From positions 1-64,000 of IMG/VR virus record IMGVR_UViG_3300025154_000073: 64,000 bases of DNA; one strand, given 5' to 3'. Positions within the stretch are counted from its first letter, which is position 1. Each line of letters begins with the position of its first letter. The notes beneath the pieces were generated by a model that ran no database searches, was not told where the DNA came from, and was given only the letters and a program-made list of their open reading frames with translations. This document shows, in pieces, positions 18,031 through 26,631 of the stretch. The translations under genes and the position numbers were made by a program. The DNA comes from a virus.

Positions 18031-18060
18031 GGAACGCGCTAGTTCAGGCGTTCCCTATCT
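18025..18060. terminator. Bidirectional terminator hairpin between convergent operons
   Basis: A perfect 13-bp stem (AGATAGGGAACGC at 18025-18037 with its complement at 18048-18060) and a 10-nt loop. On the - strand it is followed by CTTTTATTT, a good U-tract; on the + strand the downstream tract is weaker (CTTCTC). It sits where the tail/lysis operon meets the early operon. Confidence 0.8.
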
Positions 18061-18109
18061 CTTCTCTAACCGGTCTTTTTTGAGTCTTTACGTCATGTTC
18101 ATAAAGTAA

Positions 18110-18994
18110 TTACTCCACATCCTGTATCAGTTGCAGGCGAACATGCCTGCTCTCTAGCCAAAAACGCAACCAAACACATCCCATAGGCTTTGGGGGTGCG
18201 CCGCGCTCCACATGCCAACCACCAGAACCATCGCCATAATCGTTTTTATAGGTTGCCGTTCTAACATGATATTGCATGTCTTGATATATAATTCCAGCGT
18301 CACTAAGTCTTTCACGGGGCATTGATAAGACCCACGACTCATGAATGTGGCCATTGACCACTATATCTGCGTCTGGCAAAAACACGGCTTGACGGTTTGA
18401 TTGAATAACGCCTTTTGTGACAGGCCCGCCGCCACCAGAACCATGAAAATATTTTAGATTTATGGTCTCTCTTTGTGTTCCGTTTATTGTGAAATGAAAT
18501 ATTACCCATCCCCCATACGCTCCCTTATTTACAATCCCCCCATCTTTTTGCATCCCCTTCACAAATAGGTCAATCAGGTTTACATCTGAGTTCTTGGCTA
18601 CGCTTACTTCGTGATTCCCCACCGCCTGCAACGCCCACAGGTCTCTATACGGTCTATAAAACTCTATTGCCTCATCAGTAATTACGTTGAAATATGACTC
18701 TCCCAATATCATTTTCTGAGCATATTCTTTTCTCATATCCGGATAGGATTTGCGAGGATCGTACCTCCCCTGCATTACATCAAATAAATCTCCAAAGTCC
18801 AATATATGAGCATTTCTTTCTTTTGCAAGTTCGAGATGTTTGAGTTCTAGTTGTCTGTTGTTTCCTGCGCTATCGTGGTGGGCATCTGAACGAAGCATAA
18901 ACCATTTTTCCCAACCCGCGCTAACCTCGAAATAGTTCGATAAAACATTGGGCGATTTCTTTTCAATCCTTATCGGTTTTGTTTTTTTCAACAT
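18110..18994 (-). CDS. Calcineurin-like metallophosphoesterase
   Basis: A 294-residue protein with the full metal-binding set: SDAHHD (36-41), DFGDLFD (66-72), GNHEVS in the middle and NGHIHE in the C-terminal half. These are the D-x-H, GD, GNH and GH-x-H motifs of metallophosphatases. It could act on nucleic acid ends or small phosphate esters. It is the last gene of the early - strand block, separated from the preceding gene by a boundary palindrome. Confidence 0.8.
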   Translation of the reverse strand: MLKKTKPIRIEKKSPNVLSNYFEVSAGWEKWFMLRSDAHHDSAGNNRQLELKHLELAKERNAHILDFGDLFDVMQGRYDPRKSYPDMRKEYAQKMILGESYFNVITDEAIEFYRPYRDLWALQAVGNHEVSVAKNSDVNLIDLFVKGMQKDGGIVNKGAYGGWVIFHFTINGTQRETINLKYFHGSGGGGPVTKGVIQSNRQAVFLPDADIVVNGHIHESWVLSMPRERLSDAGIIYQDMQYHVRTATYKNDYGDGSGGWHVERGAPPKPMGCVWLRFWLESRHVRLQLIQDVE

Positions 18995-19033
18995 TCCTCA
19001 CATGACAATATGATATTTAGGTTAAATTATATC

Positions 19034-19052
19034 AGTAAACACGGTGTTTTCT
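19034..19052. promoter_or_regulatory. Boundary palindrome copy 3 (AGTAAACACGGTGTTTTCT)
   Basis: Exact consensus read on the - strand. It lies between the PAPS-reductase-like stop (19067) and the phosphoesterase start (18994). Confidence 0.8.
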
Positions 19053-19066
19053 TTACTTCGCCACAA

Positions 19067-19801
19067 CTATTGGCTTGCGTTACAAACTACGCCGCACTCG
19101 GTCTCAAGTTCTGACTTATAATTACCTGCGGACGGATCGAGTTCGTCAAGATATACATCTTTGTTTACACGAACGCCCATTTTGCGTTCTTGCTTGACCA
19201 TGCGCTCAAAGGATTCTGGGAAGTCAACGCGGATTTTATTCCAGTAACCTTTGCCGCCTTTTACGCACCCAATACAGTTATTGTTTTTATAGCCAAGTTT
19301 GTACATGGCTGGTAATTCAATGTCTGCTTGCATGAGCATATCGAGACAGGCTTGCTTATTCATGCCAGCGTCACGCAACGGAAACATAAGATAGAGTTCA
19401 GGATTATTACGCTCAAAGCGGGCAAGGCGGGCGAGTTCGTCTACGCCAAAACCAAACACATGCACATCACCAGCGACCTGATATTGTTCGCGGACATTGC
19501 GCTTTAGTTCTGTTGTGCAACGTGCGCCACCTGGACCAACAAGCCAACCTGTTTTGTCGAACACATCGAAAATATTCTTATACTTTTCGGAATTCAAGAT
19601 TTTAATTTCTTTGCCTATCCACTTTTCGACATCGGCAATAAATCGGCGGTTGTCTGGATGCTCAAAGGCTAAGGTATCGCAGTATAAAATCTCTGCGTCT
19701 GGATGCTGTTTGAGTGTGAGTTTTGCCGCACACGCCGAAGCTGCTCCGCATGAGAACCACACGAGGACACGACCGGCGGGCTGTTGAGGCAATCTAGTCA
19801 T
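19067..19801 (-). CDS. PAPS reductase-like PP-loop protein
   Basis: A 244-residue protein with a PP-loop-type N-terminus (WFSCGAASACAA, about 15-26) and later cysteine-bearing segments (GGARCTTELKR; NNNCIGCVKGG, which may bind a metal or cluster). This is the phosphoadenosine phosphosulfate reductase superfamily, common in phages. Related enzymes activate sulfur for DNA or RNA modification (DndC group) or sulfate assimilation; which applies here cannot be read from the sequence. No other dnd genes are in view. It overlaps the upstream gene by 4 nt. Confidence 0.75.
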   Translation of the reverse strand: MTRLPQQPAGRVLVWFSCGAASACAAKLTLKQHPDAEILYCDTLAFEHPDNRRFIADVEKWIGKEIKILNSEKYKNIFDVFDKTGWLVGPGGARCTTELKRNVREQYQVAGDVHVFGFGVDELARLARFERNNPELYLMFPLRDAGMNKQACLDMLMQADIELPAMYKLGYKNNNCIGCVKGGKGYWNKIRVDFPESFERMVKQERKMGVRVNKDVYLDELDPSAGNYKSELETECGVVCNASQ

Positions 19802-20169
19802 CGTGCTTTATCCTTTGCAATCCAGATTGTTTCGTCTGGTGTCATAAGCAAGGTTGAGATTTGGAAAGTTTCATCTAAAATTTTAATTGCCAAGTCTTTT
19901 GCTCTCTCTAAAATCTTTTCTTGTGTTTCAGGAAAACGAGGATAGTTTATAAACCCAACAACAAATCCAACTTCTTCGCCACCTAAAAATATAAACTTTG
20001 TTGGATCGAGCGTTACACACAGACCGCCAAGCAGACATTCACGACGAATAACCTGTGAGGCGGCTTCAATTGAGCCGGACTGATAAATTTTTACCCAATA
20101 TGTTTTTTCCTTAATCTCATTCATGTTTGCCAGTCTCCTCAAGTTTTCCGTGTTAGAAGTTGCACTCAT
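19798..20169 (-). CDS. Hypothetical protein with palindrome-set start
   Basis: A 123-residue mixed alpha/beta protein (TYWVKIYQSGSIEAASQVI; YPRFPETQEKILERAKDLAI). I chose the ATG at 20169 because the half-site GTGTTTACT abuts it directly, just as at 46478; a later ATG at 20124 is the alternative. No known family. Confidence 0.6.
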   Translation of the reverse strand: MSATSNTENLRRLANMNEIKEKTYWVKIYQSGSIEAASQVIRRECLLGGLCVTLDPTKFIFLGGEEVGFVVGFINYPRFPETQEKILERAKDLAIKILDETFQISTLLMTPDETIWIAKDKAR

Positions 20170-20178
20170 AGTAAACAC
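20170..20178. promoter_or_regulatory. Half boundary palindrome touching a start codon
   Basis: On the - strand GTGTTTACT is followed immediately by ATG, and the stop of the upstream 38-residue gene ends 2 bases before it. Only the right arm of the palindrome is kept; the left arm is changed. Confidence 0.45.
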
Positions 20179-20180
20179 CC

Positions 20181-20297
20181 TTACTTCCCCATCGGAAGTT
20201 TGCCGTACCTAGTCCAGTAGTATTCGCGCACTTCCTGGATCACAAAGAACAAAACCCACGCAACGGGGACGATCAGAACCCACAAAAGTTTCTTCAT
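20181..20297 (-). CDS. 38-residue single-helix membrane peptide
   Basis: Starts MKKLLWVLIVPVAWVLFFVI, a complete membrane helix, then a charged tail. The ATG overlaps the stop of the upstream gene (ATGA). No homology is visible, but the clean hydrophobic profile and coupling support a real gene. It is a small membrane protein of unknown role. Confidence 0.6.
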   Translation of the reverse strand: MKKLLWVLIVPVAWVLFFVIQEVREYYWTRYGKLPMGK

Positions 20298-20521
20298 CTC
20301 TTCCTCAACCTGACACCTGTCCAGGGAAAACTCATCTTGAAAGTTTCAATCTCAGGATTACGGCATAATTTTGTAAACATTCTGCCATCTTTGTTAGTTT
20401 CAACATCAAAACACGAAAACTTCCCAGCCTCTAAGACTGCCGCCTTGATATTTTCATAGGTGCGCTTCTTGCCACGCAAATCAGATATGGTATCAAATCT
20501 ACATAAAAATATTTGTTTCAT
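20294..20521 (-). CDS. Small hypothetical protein
   Basis: A 75-residue protein, basic at the C-terminus (TGVRLRKR). It has KKRTYENIKAAVLEAGKFSC in the middle. It is ATGA-coupled to both neighbours. No family recognised. Confidence 0.6.
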   Translation of the reverse strand: MKQIFLCRFDTISDLRGKKRTYENIKAAVLEAGKFSCFDVETNKDGRMFTKLCRNPEIETFKMSFPWTGVRLRKR

Positions 20522-20724
20522 CCCTTCCTCATGTCATAGCCAAGTGAGCAAACTGTATTAATTTCTTGTTTTTGCATACCCTTCTGCAAAGCCCTCATTT
20601 TGGCGGCAATTTCTTTACACTTACGCACACCAGCTTGATAAGCCCGAAGATCAATACGATTCATTCCTTGATGATAGTGCAAATCTTTTCGTAACTCCTT
20701 GATAAGAGTTTTATTTCTCTTCAT
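20518..20724 (-). CDS. Small basic helical protein
   Basis: A 68-residue protein rich in Lys and Arg (KRNKTLIKELRKDLHYHQ; GVRKCKEIAAKMRALQKG), two predicted helices. It may bind nucleic acid. ATGA overlaps on both sides. Confidence 0.6.
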   Translation of the reverse strand: MKRNKTLIKELRKDLHYHQGMNRIDLRAYQAGVRKCKEIAAKMRALQKGMQKQEINTVCSLGYDMRKG

Positions 20725-20825
20725 CTCTCCCCCAATTCATCGTCAATCCTTGCCGCAAGAGCGCACATTGCCCACGCCATAAAGAAAGCAAATATCATAG
20801 GTATCAAACAGATTAGCCACATCAT
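20721..20825 (-). CDS. 34-residue membrane peptide
   Basis: Begins MMWLICLIPMIFAFFMAWAM, one membrane helix, then a short charged tail ending DDELGER. The upstream methyltransferase stop overlaps its start and its stop overlaps the next ATG. Confidence 0.55.
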   Translation of the reverse strand: MMWLICLIPMIFAFFMAWAMCALAARIDDELGER

Positions 20826-22018
20826 TTTTCTCTCCAGTATTCAATTCTCTTTTCGGCTATGTCAATATATCCATTTTCCTTGTCAAATTCAATTCCAACC
20901 ACCTCATCCCACCCTGCTTTATAACAACCTATCATTTCGCTTGCCACCCCACTAAAAGGAATTACAATTCTGCGCGGAGCGTATTCGATGGGAGGTAAAA
21001 GAAGTTTGGCAAGATAGGTACATAAATCAATTGGTTTTAGGGTGGGGTGAGTATTTTTGTGAATGGGATTATTATGCTCTCCAATAAGTCCTTGTCGGAC
21101 AAGGACTTGCCCGTCTAATTCATCCAATCCCGCATTTCGTTCTTTGACTCCGACTTTGGCACAATAATAAATAGGGTCTGCTTCGTCTATCTGGTTGGAG
21201 ACATTGAAGAAGAAACGAGATGCGCCACCAGAATCTCCGACAGTTTCCTTCAGAGGAGCGTCAACGTCAAACATTCCGTAAATTCCGTTTGGAGAACCGT
21301 TTGTATGTCTTTTGTGTTTTGTGGTCATTTTTCCAGAAGTAAGACTTCCACTCTGTTCGTCCAAATGTACCGCGTTTTCTTTGCTAATAATAAAATTCGC
21401 AGGATAGCGACCCAGACCACCGTCAAAGCGATTAATTACATATTCTTCACTTGTGGGAACGCGAGACCCATTAATGTTTAACGTTCCTGCGCCAGTTTTT
21501 AGAATGTTGTCTATGGGTCTTCCATTGTACGGTTTTTGAAAAACTATAATCGGCTCAACCGCAGGCTTTAGGGCTTGTAGAGAATAGCGATGACCGTCAA
21601 ATACACCTTCGCCCTCTTTGTGGACTCTGTGCGCTTTCGGGAATCCCTGACCATTCACCCATCCGAAAATTGTGGGATGAATAATAAATCCAGCATCTTC
21701 AATGGCAACCGCCAACCTATGCCAATTTCTCGACGCGGAGAATGCCATTCCAAATGCCCCATCATATAAAACCCCCATAAGAGCCGACCACGTTTCAGGC
21801 TGAAAAGCAACATCGCCTCCATCCCAAACTTGACCCATAAAACCCTTGCTCGATCTTGAGAAAACACCGTCTTTTCCAAATTGGGCGGGTGCGGAATTCT
21901 TTCCGCCAAATCTTTTGACAATAGAGGTTAGATGATAGGGCGGATCACAAAACAAAGCATGAAATTTCTCGCCCTCATAATTCTTAGCCCAACTTACAAC
22001 ATCCTCGTTGTATATCAT
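20822..22018 (-). CDS. DNA (adenine-N6 / cytosine-N4) methyltransferase
   Basis: A 398-residue enzyme with the DPPY catalytic motif at residues 25-28 (ALFCDPPYHLTS) and the AdoMet-binding FSGVASEMIGC segment near the C-terminus. This motif order (catalytic first) is the beta-type arrangement. The start at 22018 is chosen because GGAG lies 8 nt upstream and the HNH gene stop overlaps it as ATGA; an ATG 12 nt earlier is less likely. It probably protects phage DNA from restriction. No cognate restriction gene is visible. Confidence 0.85.
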   Translation of the reverse strand: MIYNEDVVSWAKNYEGEKFHALFCDPPYHLTSIVKRFGGKNSAPAQFGKDGVFSRSSKGFMGQVWDGGDVAFQPETWSALMGVLYDGAFGMAFSASRNWHRLAVAIEDAGFIIHPTIFGWVNGQGFPKAHRVHKEGEGVFDGHRYSLQALKPAVEPIIVFQKPYNGRPIDNILKTGAGTLNINGSRVPTSEEYVINRFDGGLGRYPANFIISKENAVHLDEQSGSLTSGKMTTKHKRHTNGSPNGIYGMFDVDAPLKETVGDSGGASRFFFNVSNQIDEADPIYYCAKVGVKERNAGLDELDGQVLVRQGLIGEHNNPIHKNTHPTLKPIDLCTYLAKLLLPPIEYAPRRIVIPFSGVASEMIGCYKAGWDEVVGIEFDKENGYIDIAEKRIEYWREK

Positions 22019-22509
22019 TTTTTTCTCCACAAGCCACTTAGAATTTCTCTTTGCGTAAATCTAGGTTTCCACTCAGGATTCTTCAACAGTTTTTCCTTGA
22101 TGTCGGTCAGCTGGGCTATCATTTCTTCCAGTTCGTAGGACTTCAAGCCAAGATTGTCCGCGTCTTGTTTTAGACGGTGATATTGGGTTTCGTCAAACTC
22201 GAACAAAAACCAGTCCGTATAATAACACTCGTAGTACTCATGGCGTCCGTTACACGCCTTACATTGAAGATTTACGTTATACAAATCGAAGTATGTTCCA
22301 CCCTTTGTTCCTGGTATCAAATGACCTGCTTGCAGAATGGCAGAATGTCCATTCTTGGGCGCGGGACACACACATTCTTTATCCCGCATAAGGACAATAT
22401 CTCTCAGTAAGGCGTGAGCAACCTTCTTGCGTGCGCCATGAGAGGACACTTTCTTGACAGGCTTCCTGCCCTTCTTCTGTTTTCTCTTCGGTTTAGGTTT
22501 ACTAATCAT
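22015..22509 (-). CDS. NinG-like HNH nuclease
   Basis: A 164-residue protein. A lysine-rich N-terminus (SKPKPKRKQKKGRKPVKK) is followed by a zinc/HNH domain: CVCPAP, LQAGHLIPG and NLQCKACNGRHE. The AGH...QC..CN pattern is that of lambda NinG (Rap), a recombination endonuclease. The C-terminus is helical. I take the ATG at 22509, since the upstream gene ends at 22502. Confidence 0.75.
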   Translation of the reverse strand: MISKPKPKRKQKKGRKPVKKVSSHGARKKVAHALLRDIVLMRDKECVCPAPKNGHSAILQAGHLIPGTKGGTYFDLYNVNLQCKACNGRHEYYECYYTDWFLFEFDETQYHRLKQDADNLGLKSYELEEMIAQLTDIKEKLLKNPEWKPRFTQREILSGLWRKK

Positions 22510-22729
22510 CTTTTTTCTCGTTTTCAATAAAGTCAAATAGTCCAGTTTGACCCGCCGCCCGCATTTTCCACGCTTCGGGGATACCCCGCGTGTAATTGCA
22601 TTCGGGATAATTCGGACACCCAAGAAATTGATTGTCATTCATTCGATTTGTTTTGACAATCATTTTTCTAGGCGGATTGCATTGCGGACATAAAATATCG
22701 CTCTCTGTATTTTCAATAAATTTTTTCAT
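22502..22729 (-). CDS. Topoisomerase-type zinc ribbon protein
   Basis: A 75-residue protein with CPQC at 14-17 and CPNYPEC in the middle. The sequence MIVKTNRMNDNQFLGCPNYP closely follows the zinc finger repeat found at the C-terminus of type IA topoisomerases. As a stand-alone protein it probably binds single-stranded DNA. It overlaps the HNH start by 8 nt. Confidence 0.7.
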   Translation of the reverse strand: MKKFIENTESDILCPQCNPPRKMIVKTNRMNDNQFLGCPNYPECNYTRGIPEAWKMRAAGQTGLFDFIENEKKDD

Positions 22730-22732
22730 TTT

Positions 22733-23404
22733 CTAATACTCTATACTTGGTAAAACTCCAGAACAATTTGTCAATCGACTGATACCTTTTTGTACAACAA
22801 GACTGTCGCTGTTCACATACAACTTTCCTATTTCTTCATGACTGGTGGCTGTATGGGCTACCAGAACACCTTTGTCATTAATGGTGATTGCCAAATAATT
22901 GCTTCTTGGAGGAACTTTCTTTATCTTCCTCGCAATCATGCCTACCTTACGATCATCACCACTTGCCTCTGATATAGCCAGCCAGTCCTCAGGCTCAAGT
23001 TCATATCCTGCATCAACCAGATTGGCGACCTGCACAAGAGACTTTTCGCCTGACTGTTCGATACTTTCATATTCTTCTTCTGGTATCTTTCCGCTTTTCA
23101 ATAACTTCTGAATCTTGACGTGTCTTTTGATGGTGGTGGGGTCAAGTCCTGTCTTACGAACCGCCGCAGACAGAAACGACTCTCCCTCATGCTTCTCAGG
23201 TCTCCACGCACCCTCCAAAATCTCGAATCCGATGGATTTTGCCCTGTCAAAACTCCTACCCCGCTCCTCCAGGTCACAAATTAGACCAAATCCACCCTCA
23301 AAATCCTCTGAATCTGCATAGGTCTGGAATATCTTACCCAAACTCTCCACGATTTCGGTGTGAGCAAGCGAGGTGGCGGGGACGGAGATTATCTCGCCTG
23401 TCAT
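22733..23404 (-). CDS. Helix-turn-helix protein, ParB-like features
   Basis: A 223-residue protein. Residues about 85-115 (SFLSAAVRKTGLDPTTIKRH) read as a helix-turn-helix, followed by helices. The N-terminus has no clear ParB catalytic box. It may be a DNA-binding regulator or partition-type factor. The assignment rests on the HTH pattern only. Confidence 0.5.
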   Translation of the reverse strand: MTGEIISVPATSLAHTEIVESLGKIFQTYADSEDFEGGFGLICDLEERGRSFDRAKSIGFEILEGAWRPEKHEGESFLSAAVRKTGLDPTTIKRHVKIQKLLKSGKIPEEEYESIEQSGEKSLVQVANLVDAGYELEPEDWLAISEASGDDRKVGMIARKIKKVPPRSNYLAITINDKGVLVAHTATSHEEIGKLYVNSDSLVVQKGISRLTNCSGVLPSIEY

Positions 23405-23613
23405 TCATTGCCTAGTAAAAAGTGGGATTTCGGAATATTGACACTCTGTATTCTCACAACCATCTGCATTCCTTCTGGTATAGGTTCATCCTTCAAGGAC
23501 ATCTCGACTATATTGGCGGGAACGCCAAATTTTTCCTTATAGAAATCAAGAACCTTTTGTACCTTTTCTGATACAGGCTCTTTCGAGCCATCAAACCATA
23601 ATAAGTAGTCCAT
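23401..23613 (-). CDS. Small hypothetical protein
   Basis: A 70-residue acidic alpha/beta protein (VQKVLDFYKEKFGVPANIVE; MQMVVRIQSVNIPKSH). It is ATGA-coupled to the downstream HTH gene and starts at the boundary of the upstream gene. No family recognised. Confidence 0.6.
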   Translation of the reverse strand: MDYLLWFDGSKEPVSEKVQKVLDFYKEKFGVPANIVEMSLKDEPIPEGMQMVVRIQSVNIPKSHFLLGNE

Positions 23614-23868
23614 TTATTTCTCCATTGCTCGGCGTTCTAACGGCGAGCGTGAGCAGCGCAAGCCAAGCCAAGATAATTGCGCCAGCCACCACGTGGCGAA
23701 GCGTCCGCTGCACGCTTTGGTAGAGGGCGGGTACATTTCTTCCCACCACGTATATTTCCACTCGTTATAAACACGCCACAAATCCCAGGCGTGAGTAAAT
23801 GCCTGCTCATGCCTATCGCATAACTCGCAAGTTCGATTGTACGGATTTCTGTATTTCCATTTGTGCAT
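23614..23868 (-). CDS. Trp-rich small protein with Cys pair
   Basis: An 84-residue protein, unusually rich in Trp (WDLWRVYNEWKYTWWEEMYP) with CELC at 15-18 and a later CSRS. Composition suggests a small zinc or interaction module; no match recalled. It overlaps nothing; 135 bp upstream are non-coding. Confidence 0.5.
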   Translation of the reverse strand: MHKWKYRNPYNRTCELCDRHEQAFTHAWDLWRVYNEWKYTWWEEMYPPSTKACSGRFATWWLAQLSWLGLRCSRSPLERRAMEK

Positions 23869-24003
23869 AGTAGCCTTCTAACTATGATTTGACCAATTCT
23901 TGTCCGACAAAAATACTTATATCAAATAAGGCAAGAGCAGGAATATTTGACGCCATATTGTTATTATAAGTCTTATGTGGGGATTTATGGTGAGAATTAG
24001 ATT
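23869..24003. other. AT-rich intergenic stretch
   Basis: 135 bp without a gene. The - strand has TATAAT-like runs (TTATAATAAC) but no convincing -35 partner. It may hold a promoter for the block ending at 18110. Confidence 0.3.
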
Positions 24004-24022
24004 AGAAAACACGGTGTTTACT
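24004..24022. promoter_or_regulatory. Boundary palindrome copy 4 (AGAAAACACGGTGTTTACT)
   Basis: Perfect consensus. It lies directly after the - strand gene at 24022-24333; its last base is the last base of that gene's TGA stop. Confidence 0.8.
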
Positions 24023-24333
24023 CAACGTTCCTTATTCCTCTTTTCTGCTTCCTTCCAAATTCTAAGCCACGTTTCTCCGTGACAATTCTTTTCACCAGCC
24101 TTGCACCAGCAGGCGATGTGTTCAATCTTGTCAACCACGCATCTTTCCAAAAACTCGTTGATAAGTCCAACCTGTTCGGGTCTGCGTATCCACTCATCAA
24201 AAATAGCTTTCTGTTCCGCCTTTGTCTTTTTCTTCTTTCCGACATAATTACCGAAGTGAGTTCCCCTTGTAACCGTAAGCGTGTTCTTGGGTATTCTCTC
24301 GCCTGTCTGCCGACTTCTTGAAATTCTATTCAT
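24022..24333 (-). CDS. DUF4326 family protein
   Basis: A 103-residue protein. The C-terminal ACWCKAGEKNCHGETWLRIW segment is the hallmark of DUF4326 phage proteins. The ATG at 24333 overlaps the upstream TAA (TAATG) and has GGAGAG before it. Function unknown in the family. Confidence 0.75.
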   Translation of the reverse strand: MNRISRSRQTGERIPKNTLTVTRGTHFGNYVGKKKKTKAEQKAIFDEWIRRPEQVGLINEFLERCVVDKIEHIACWCKAGEKNCHGETWLRIWKEAEKRNKER

Positions 24334-24482
24334 TATTTTTCTCTCCAATATAGGCTTAGTCCAAAACTTCTCGCTCCAGTCTTCCAGAATCCGAAGGTTG
24401 TAATCTCCACCCTGCCCTTCACCATCTTTCTGATGAAAGAACGCAGGAAGGACAGGGCTTTGTTGTGAAGTGACTCAACCAT
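24333..24482 (-). CDS. 49-residue basic protein
   Basis: Basic protein (FLRSFIRKMVKGRVEITTF; FWKTGARSFG). Start and stop are shared with the neighbours (ATGGTTGA upstream, TAATG downstream), which supports a real gene. No family recognised. Confidence 0.5.
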   Translation of the reverse strand: MVESLHNKALSFLRSFIRKMVKGRVEITTFGFWKTGARSFGLSLYWREK

Positions 24483-24636
24483 TATTCCCCTCAGTCAATA
24501 TCTCGGCTTGATACGCAATGTCCAATAAAACGGCATTCCTAAGTTCAATGTAATTGTCCTGCGTTATCTCCTCACGCATCATGGCGCGATACATATTTGT
24601 CAATATATCTTTGGCTTCATCCACCAGTTCTTTCAT
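24475..24636 (-). CDS. 53-residue acidic helical protein
   Basis: Helical, acidic peptide (MKELVDEAKDILTNMYRAMM). The ATG overlaps the primase TGA. It is co-translated in a run of overlapping genes. Unknown function. Confidence 0.55.
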   Translation of the reverse strand: MKELVDEAKDILTNMYRAMMREEITQDNYIELRNAVLLDIAYQAEILTEGNNG

Positions 24637-25637
24637 GCCCTCACCGCCATATTCACAGCATTTCTGAATTTGAACCCCAACAATATTGCATCATCAAATT
24701 TTTCGTTTCTAGGAGGAATAACCAATCTGCACCTTTTCTCTCCAATCTGCTTTGCCGTGTTCAATACAGCTACGACTCCATTGGGCTGTTTTACATAGGC
24801 GTCGGGGTCAAAGGCTAGATAAAAAATCTCTACGTCTGAGTCTGCAAGCATCTTCAATATTCTTTTTTCTGGCATTGAGGATTGTACACCGACTACCTGA
24901 AATTCAGATGAGAGTTCTCCCCATATCTCGGTAACGTCGGCTTTCTTCTCGCCCTCCATTACCACAACCTTATTTGACAATTTCCCGTTTTCATGCAGGG
25001 GAACGTATAAGTGCTGGCATCCAGATTTGTATAGATTTCTGTATCGGTCATTTGAGTTGGCGGGTTTAACAACGCGCAGTTTTACATTTTCAATTCGGTT
25101 TCCGAGTGTCCATATCGGGAAGGTGAATGCAGAGTTGTTATAGGTGGACAAACTTCCACGAACCTTATAATCTTTGATATATCCCTTTTGAAGATACTCT
25201 CTCCAATTTGGGGGAACTCCAATAGACTCGTAATACATATTTGCAATTTCGTTATCCAATCCGTCCTCGTAATATCTTTTGTAAAAACCTTGTTCCTCGA
25301 TGGTTCTGGAGAGTTCCTCAAGTTCTTTGGATTTCTTTTCAAAATATTCGCGTTCAAGTTGGACAACCTTTAATCTAAATTCTTCGCGCTCTTCGGAAGT
25401 CCATTCCGCATCTGATTTTTCTGGAGACCATTTATACCCACACTTGCGGCACAATCCAAAGGGAACTCCTCTGCGTGACGCAATCCATAAAACAAATCTA
25501 TCTGAACAAGTACCATCTTCGTGAATCTCGCCACCACAAGAAGGACAAGACGAATGGAATTCGTTAGGGGTTACTTGAACTACAAAAGATACCTTGCCTT
25601 GAAGAGATGCGAAGATTGGGGGAAGTAGATCGATCAT
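24633..25637 (-). CDS. DNA primase with zinc finger and Toprim domain
   Basis: A 334-residue protein. The N-terminal zinc finger contains CPSCGGEIHEDGTC (31-44) and CRKCG (about 68-72). A charged helical linker follows. The Toprim domain has KVVVMEGEKKADV near residue 225 and YLAFDPDAYV near 280. This is the bacteriophage primase layout. It overlaps the helicase gene (ATGA), so the two are made together as in other phage replication modules. Confidence 0.8.
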   Translation of the reverse strand: MIDLLPPIFASLQGKVSFVVQVTPNEFHSSCPSCGGEIHEDGTCSDRFVLWIASRRGVPFGLCRKCGYKWSPEKSDAEWTSEEREEFRLKVVQLEREYFEKKSKELEELSRTIEEQGFYKRYYEDGLDNEIANMYYESIGVPPNWREYLQKGYIKDYKVRGSLSTYNNSAFTFPIWTLGNRIENVKLRVVKPANSNDRYRNLYKSGCQHLYVPLHENGKLSNKVVVMEGEKKADVTEIWGELSSEFQVVGVQSSMPEKRILKMLADSDVEIFYLAFDPDAYVKQPNGVVAVLNTAKQIGEKRCRLVIPPRNEKFDDAILLGFKFRNAVNMAVRA

Positions 25638-26629
25638 TTTACACCTATTGGCTTTAGATAGATTTGGTCGTGAAATTTCTTGTCATAAATAAAAGAACCG
25701 CTTGGGTCGATGTGGCAGGGAAACACTCTTCCAACAACATCTTTTTCCCCAACAAATCCCATTTCCTCAGCATTACGACGTTTAACTATTCTAACAAATA
25801 CCAAGTTAGGTTCAACCTCGAAATTCCAATTACCTTCTTCTACTCTTGAATACATGGGGTGATCGTGCTTGGGTTGCCAGTAGGCATATACAATGTCTGG
25901 AATGGAATAAAGTTCCCCAGCCTCCGCAAGATCAGCCGCTCCAGGTATCCTCATTTTCTGCGTGTAGTTGTCTCTTTGAGTCTTCAATAAGGCTTGACTC
26001 GCTAATCCAATAGGACACTTAAACTTCTTGCAGGCGTGAAAAAGCCTGAGAACATTGTCGGCAGTTTGTAATCTCTTCTGGTCATTATTGGTCATCATCC
26101 TACGTTCAGGGTCGGGAGGAATAATTTGGGCATAATCTATTCCAATGTGAGTAAATTGCATTTTGTCCGCAAACTTTTCATTTGCTCCAAATTCAAGGGT
26201 CTTGATGATGTTACCGACATTTAGCTGAGCCATGTCATCCATTGACATTCCAAACGAATTGCCAATAAAAATAAACTGGTCATCCTGATAAGCAAGCGAA
26301 TCTCCGCCATACTTCTTGACCTGCTTTCCAGCAGTTCCTTCGGAAGTGTCCTCAAGGCTTACCAGACCCACCAACGTCCCCTGTTTACCCTCAATTCGTT
26401 TTTGTGCCTTGAAAGTTACATCACGCAAGGCGGTAGATTTACCTTGATGGGATTTTGCGGCATAGATGGCAAGCTCGCCTGGATACTGGTCTGGGACAAT
26501 ACCCTCAAGCCCCTCGATGTGGAACGGAAGGGCAAGGTGAGAGTTCTCTTTCAAAAAAATGTCGTAGGCGACTTTGTCTTCCCAAGTTTGTTGGGCAGTT
26601 TTTACGAAGTTGGCGGGTTTGAATGTCAT
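25634..26629 (-). CDS. DnaB-like replicative helicase
   Basis: A 331-residue RecA-type ATPase. Walker A is AAKSHQGKST (57-66), Walker B-like GIDYAQIIPP is in the middle and the conserved GLASQALL/RIPGAADLAEAGEL segments follow. The size lacks the N-terminal DnaB domain, as in short phage helicases. It starts 3 bases after a boundary palindrome (26632-26650), and partners the primase downstream. Confidence 0.8.
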   Translation of the reverse strand: MTFKPANFVKTAQQTWEDKVAYDIFLKENSHLALPFHIEGLEGIVPDQYPGELAIYAAKSHQGKSTALRDVTFKAQKRIEGKQGTLVGLVSLEDTSEGTAGKQVKKYGGDSLAYQDDQFIFIGNSFGMSMDDMAQLNVGNIIKTLEFGANEKFADKMQFTHIGIDYAQIIPPDPERRMMTNNDQKRLQTADNVLRLFHACKKFKCPIGLASQALLKTQRDNYTQKMRIPGAADLAEAGELYSIPDIVYAYWQPKHDHPMYSRVEEGNWNFEVEPNLVFVRIVKRRNAEEMGFVGEKDVVGRVFPCHIDPSGSFIYDKKFHDQIYLKPIGVK

Positions 26630-26631
26630 AG

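Noticed and set aside
21857-21875. Palindrome-like GAGAAAACACCGTCTTTTCC in the methyltransferase gene
   Set aside because: The right arm is altered and it is deep inside a coding sequence; likely chance.
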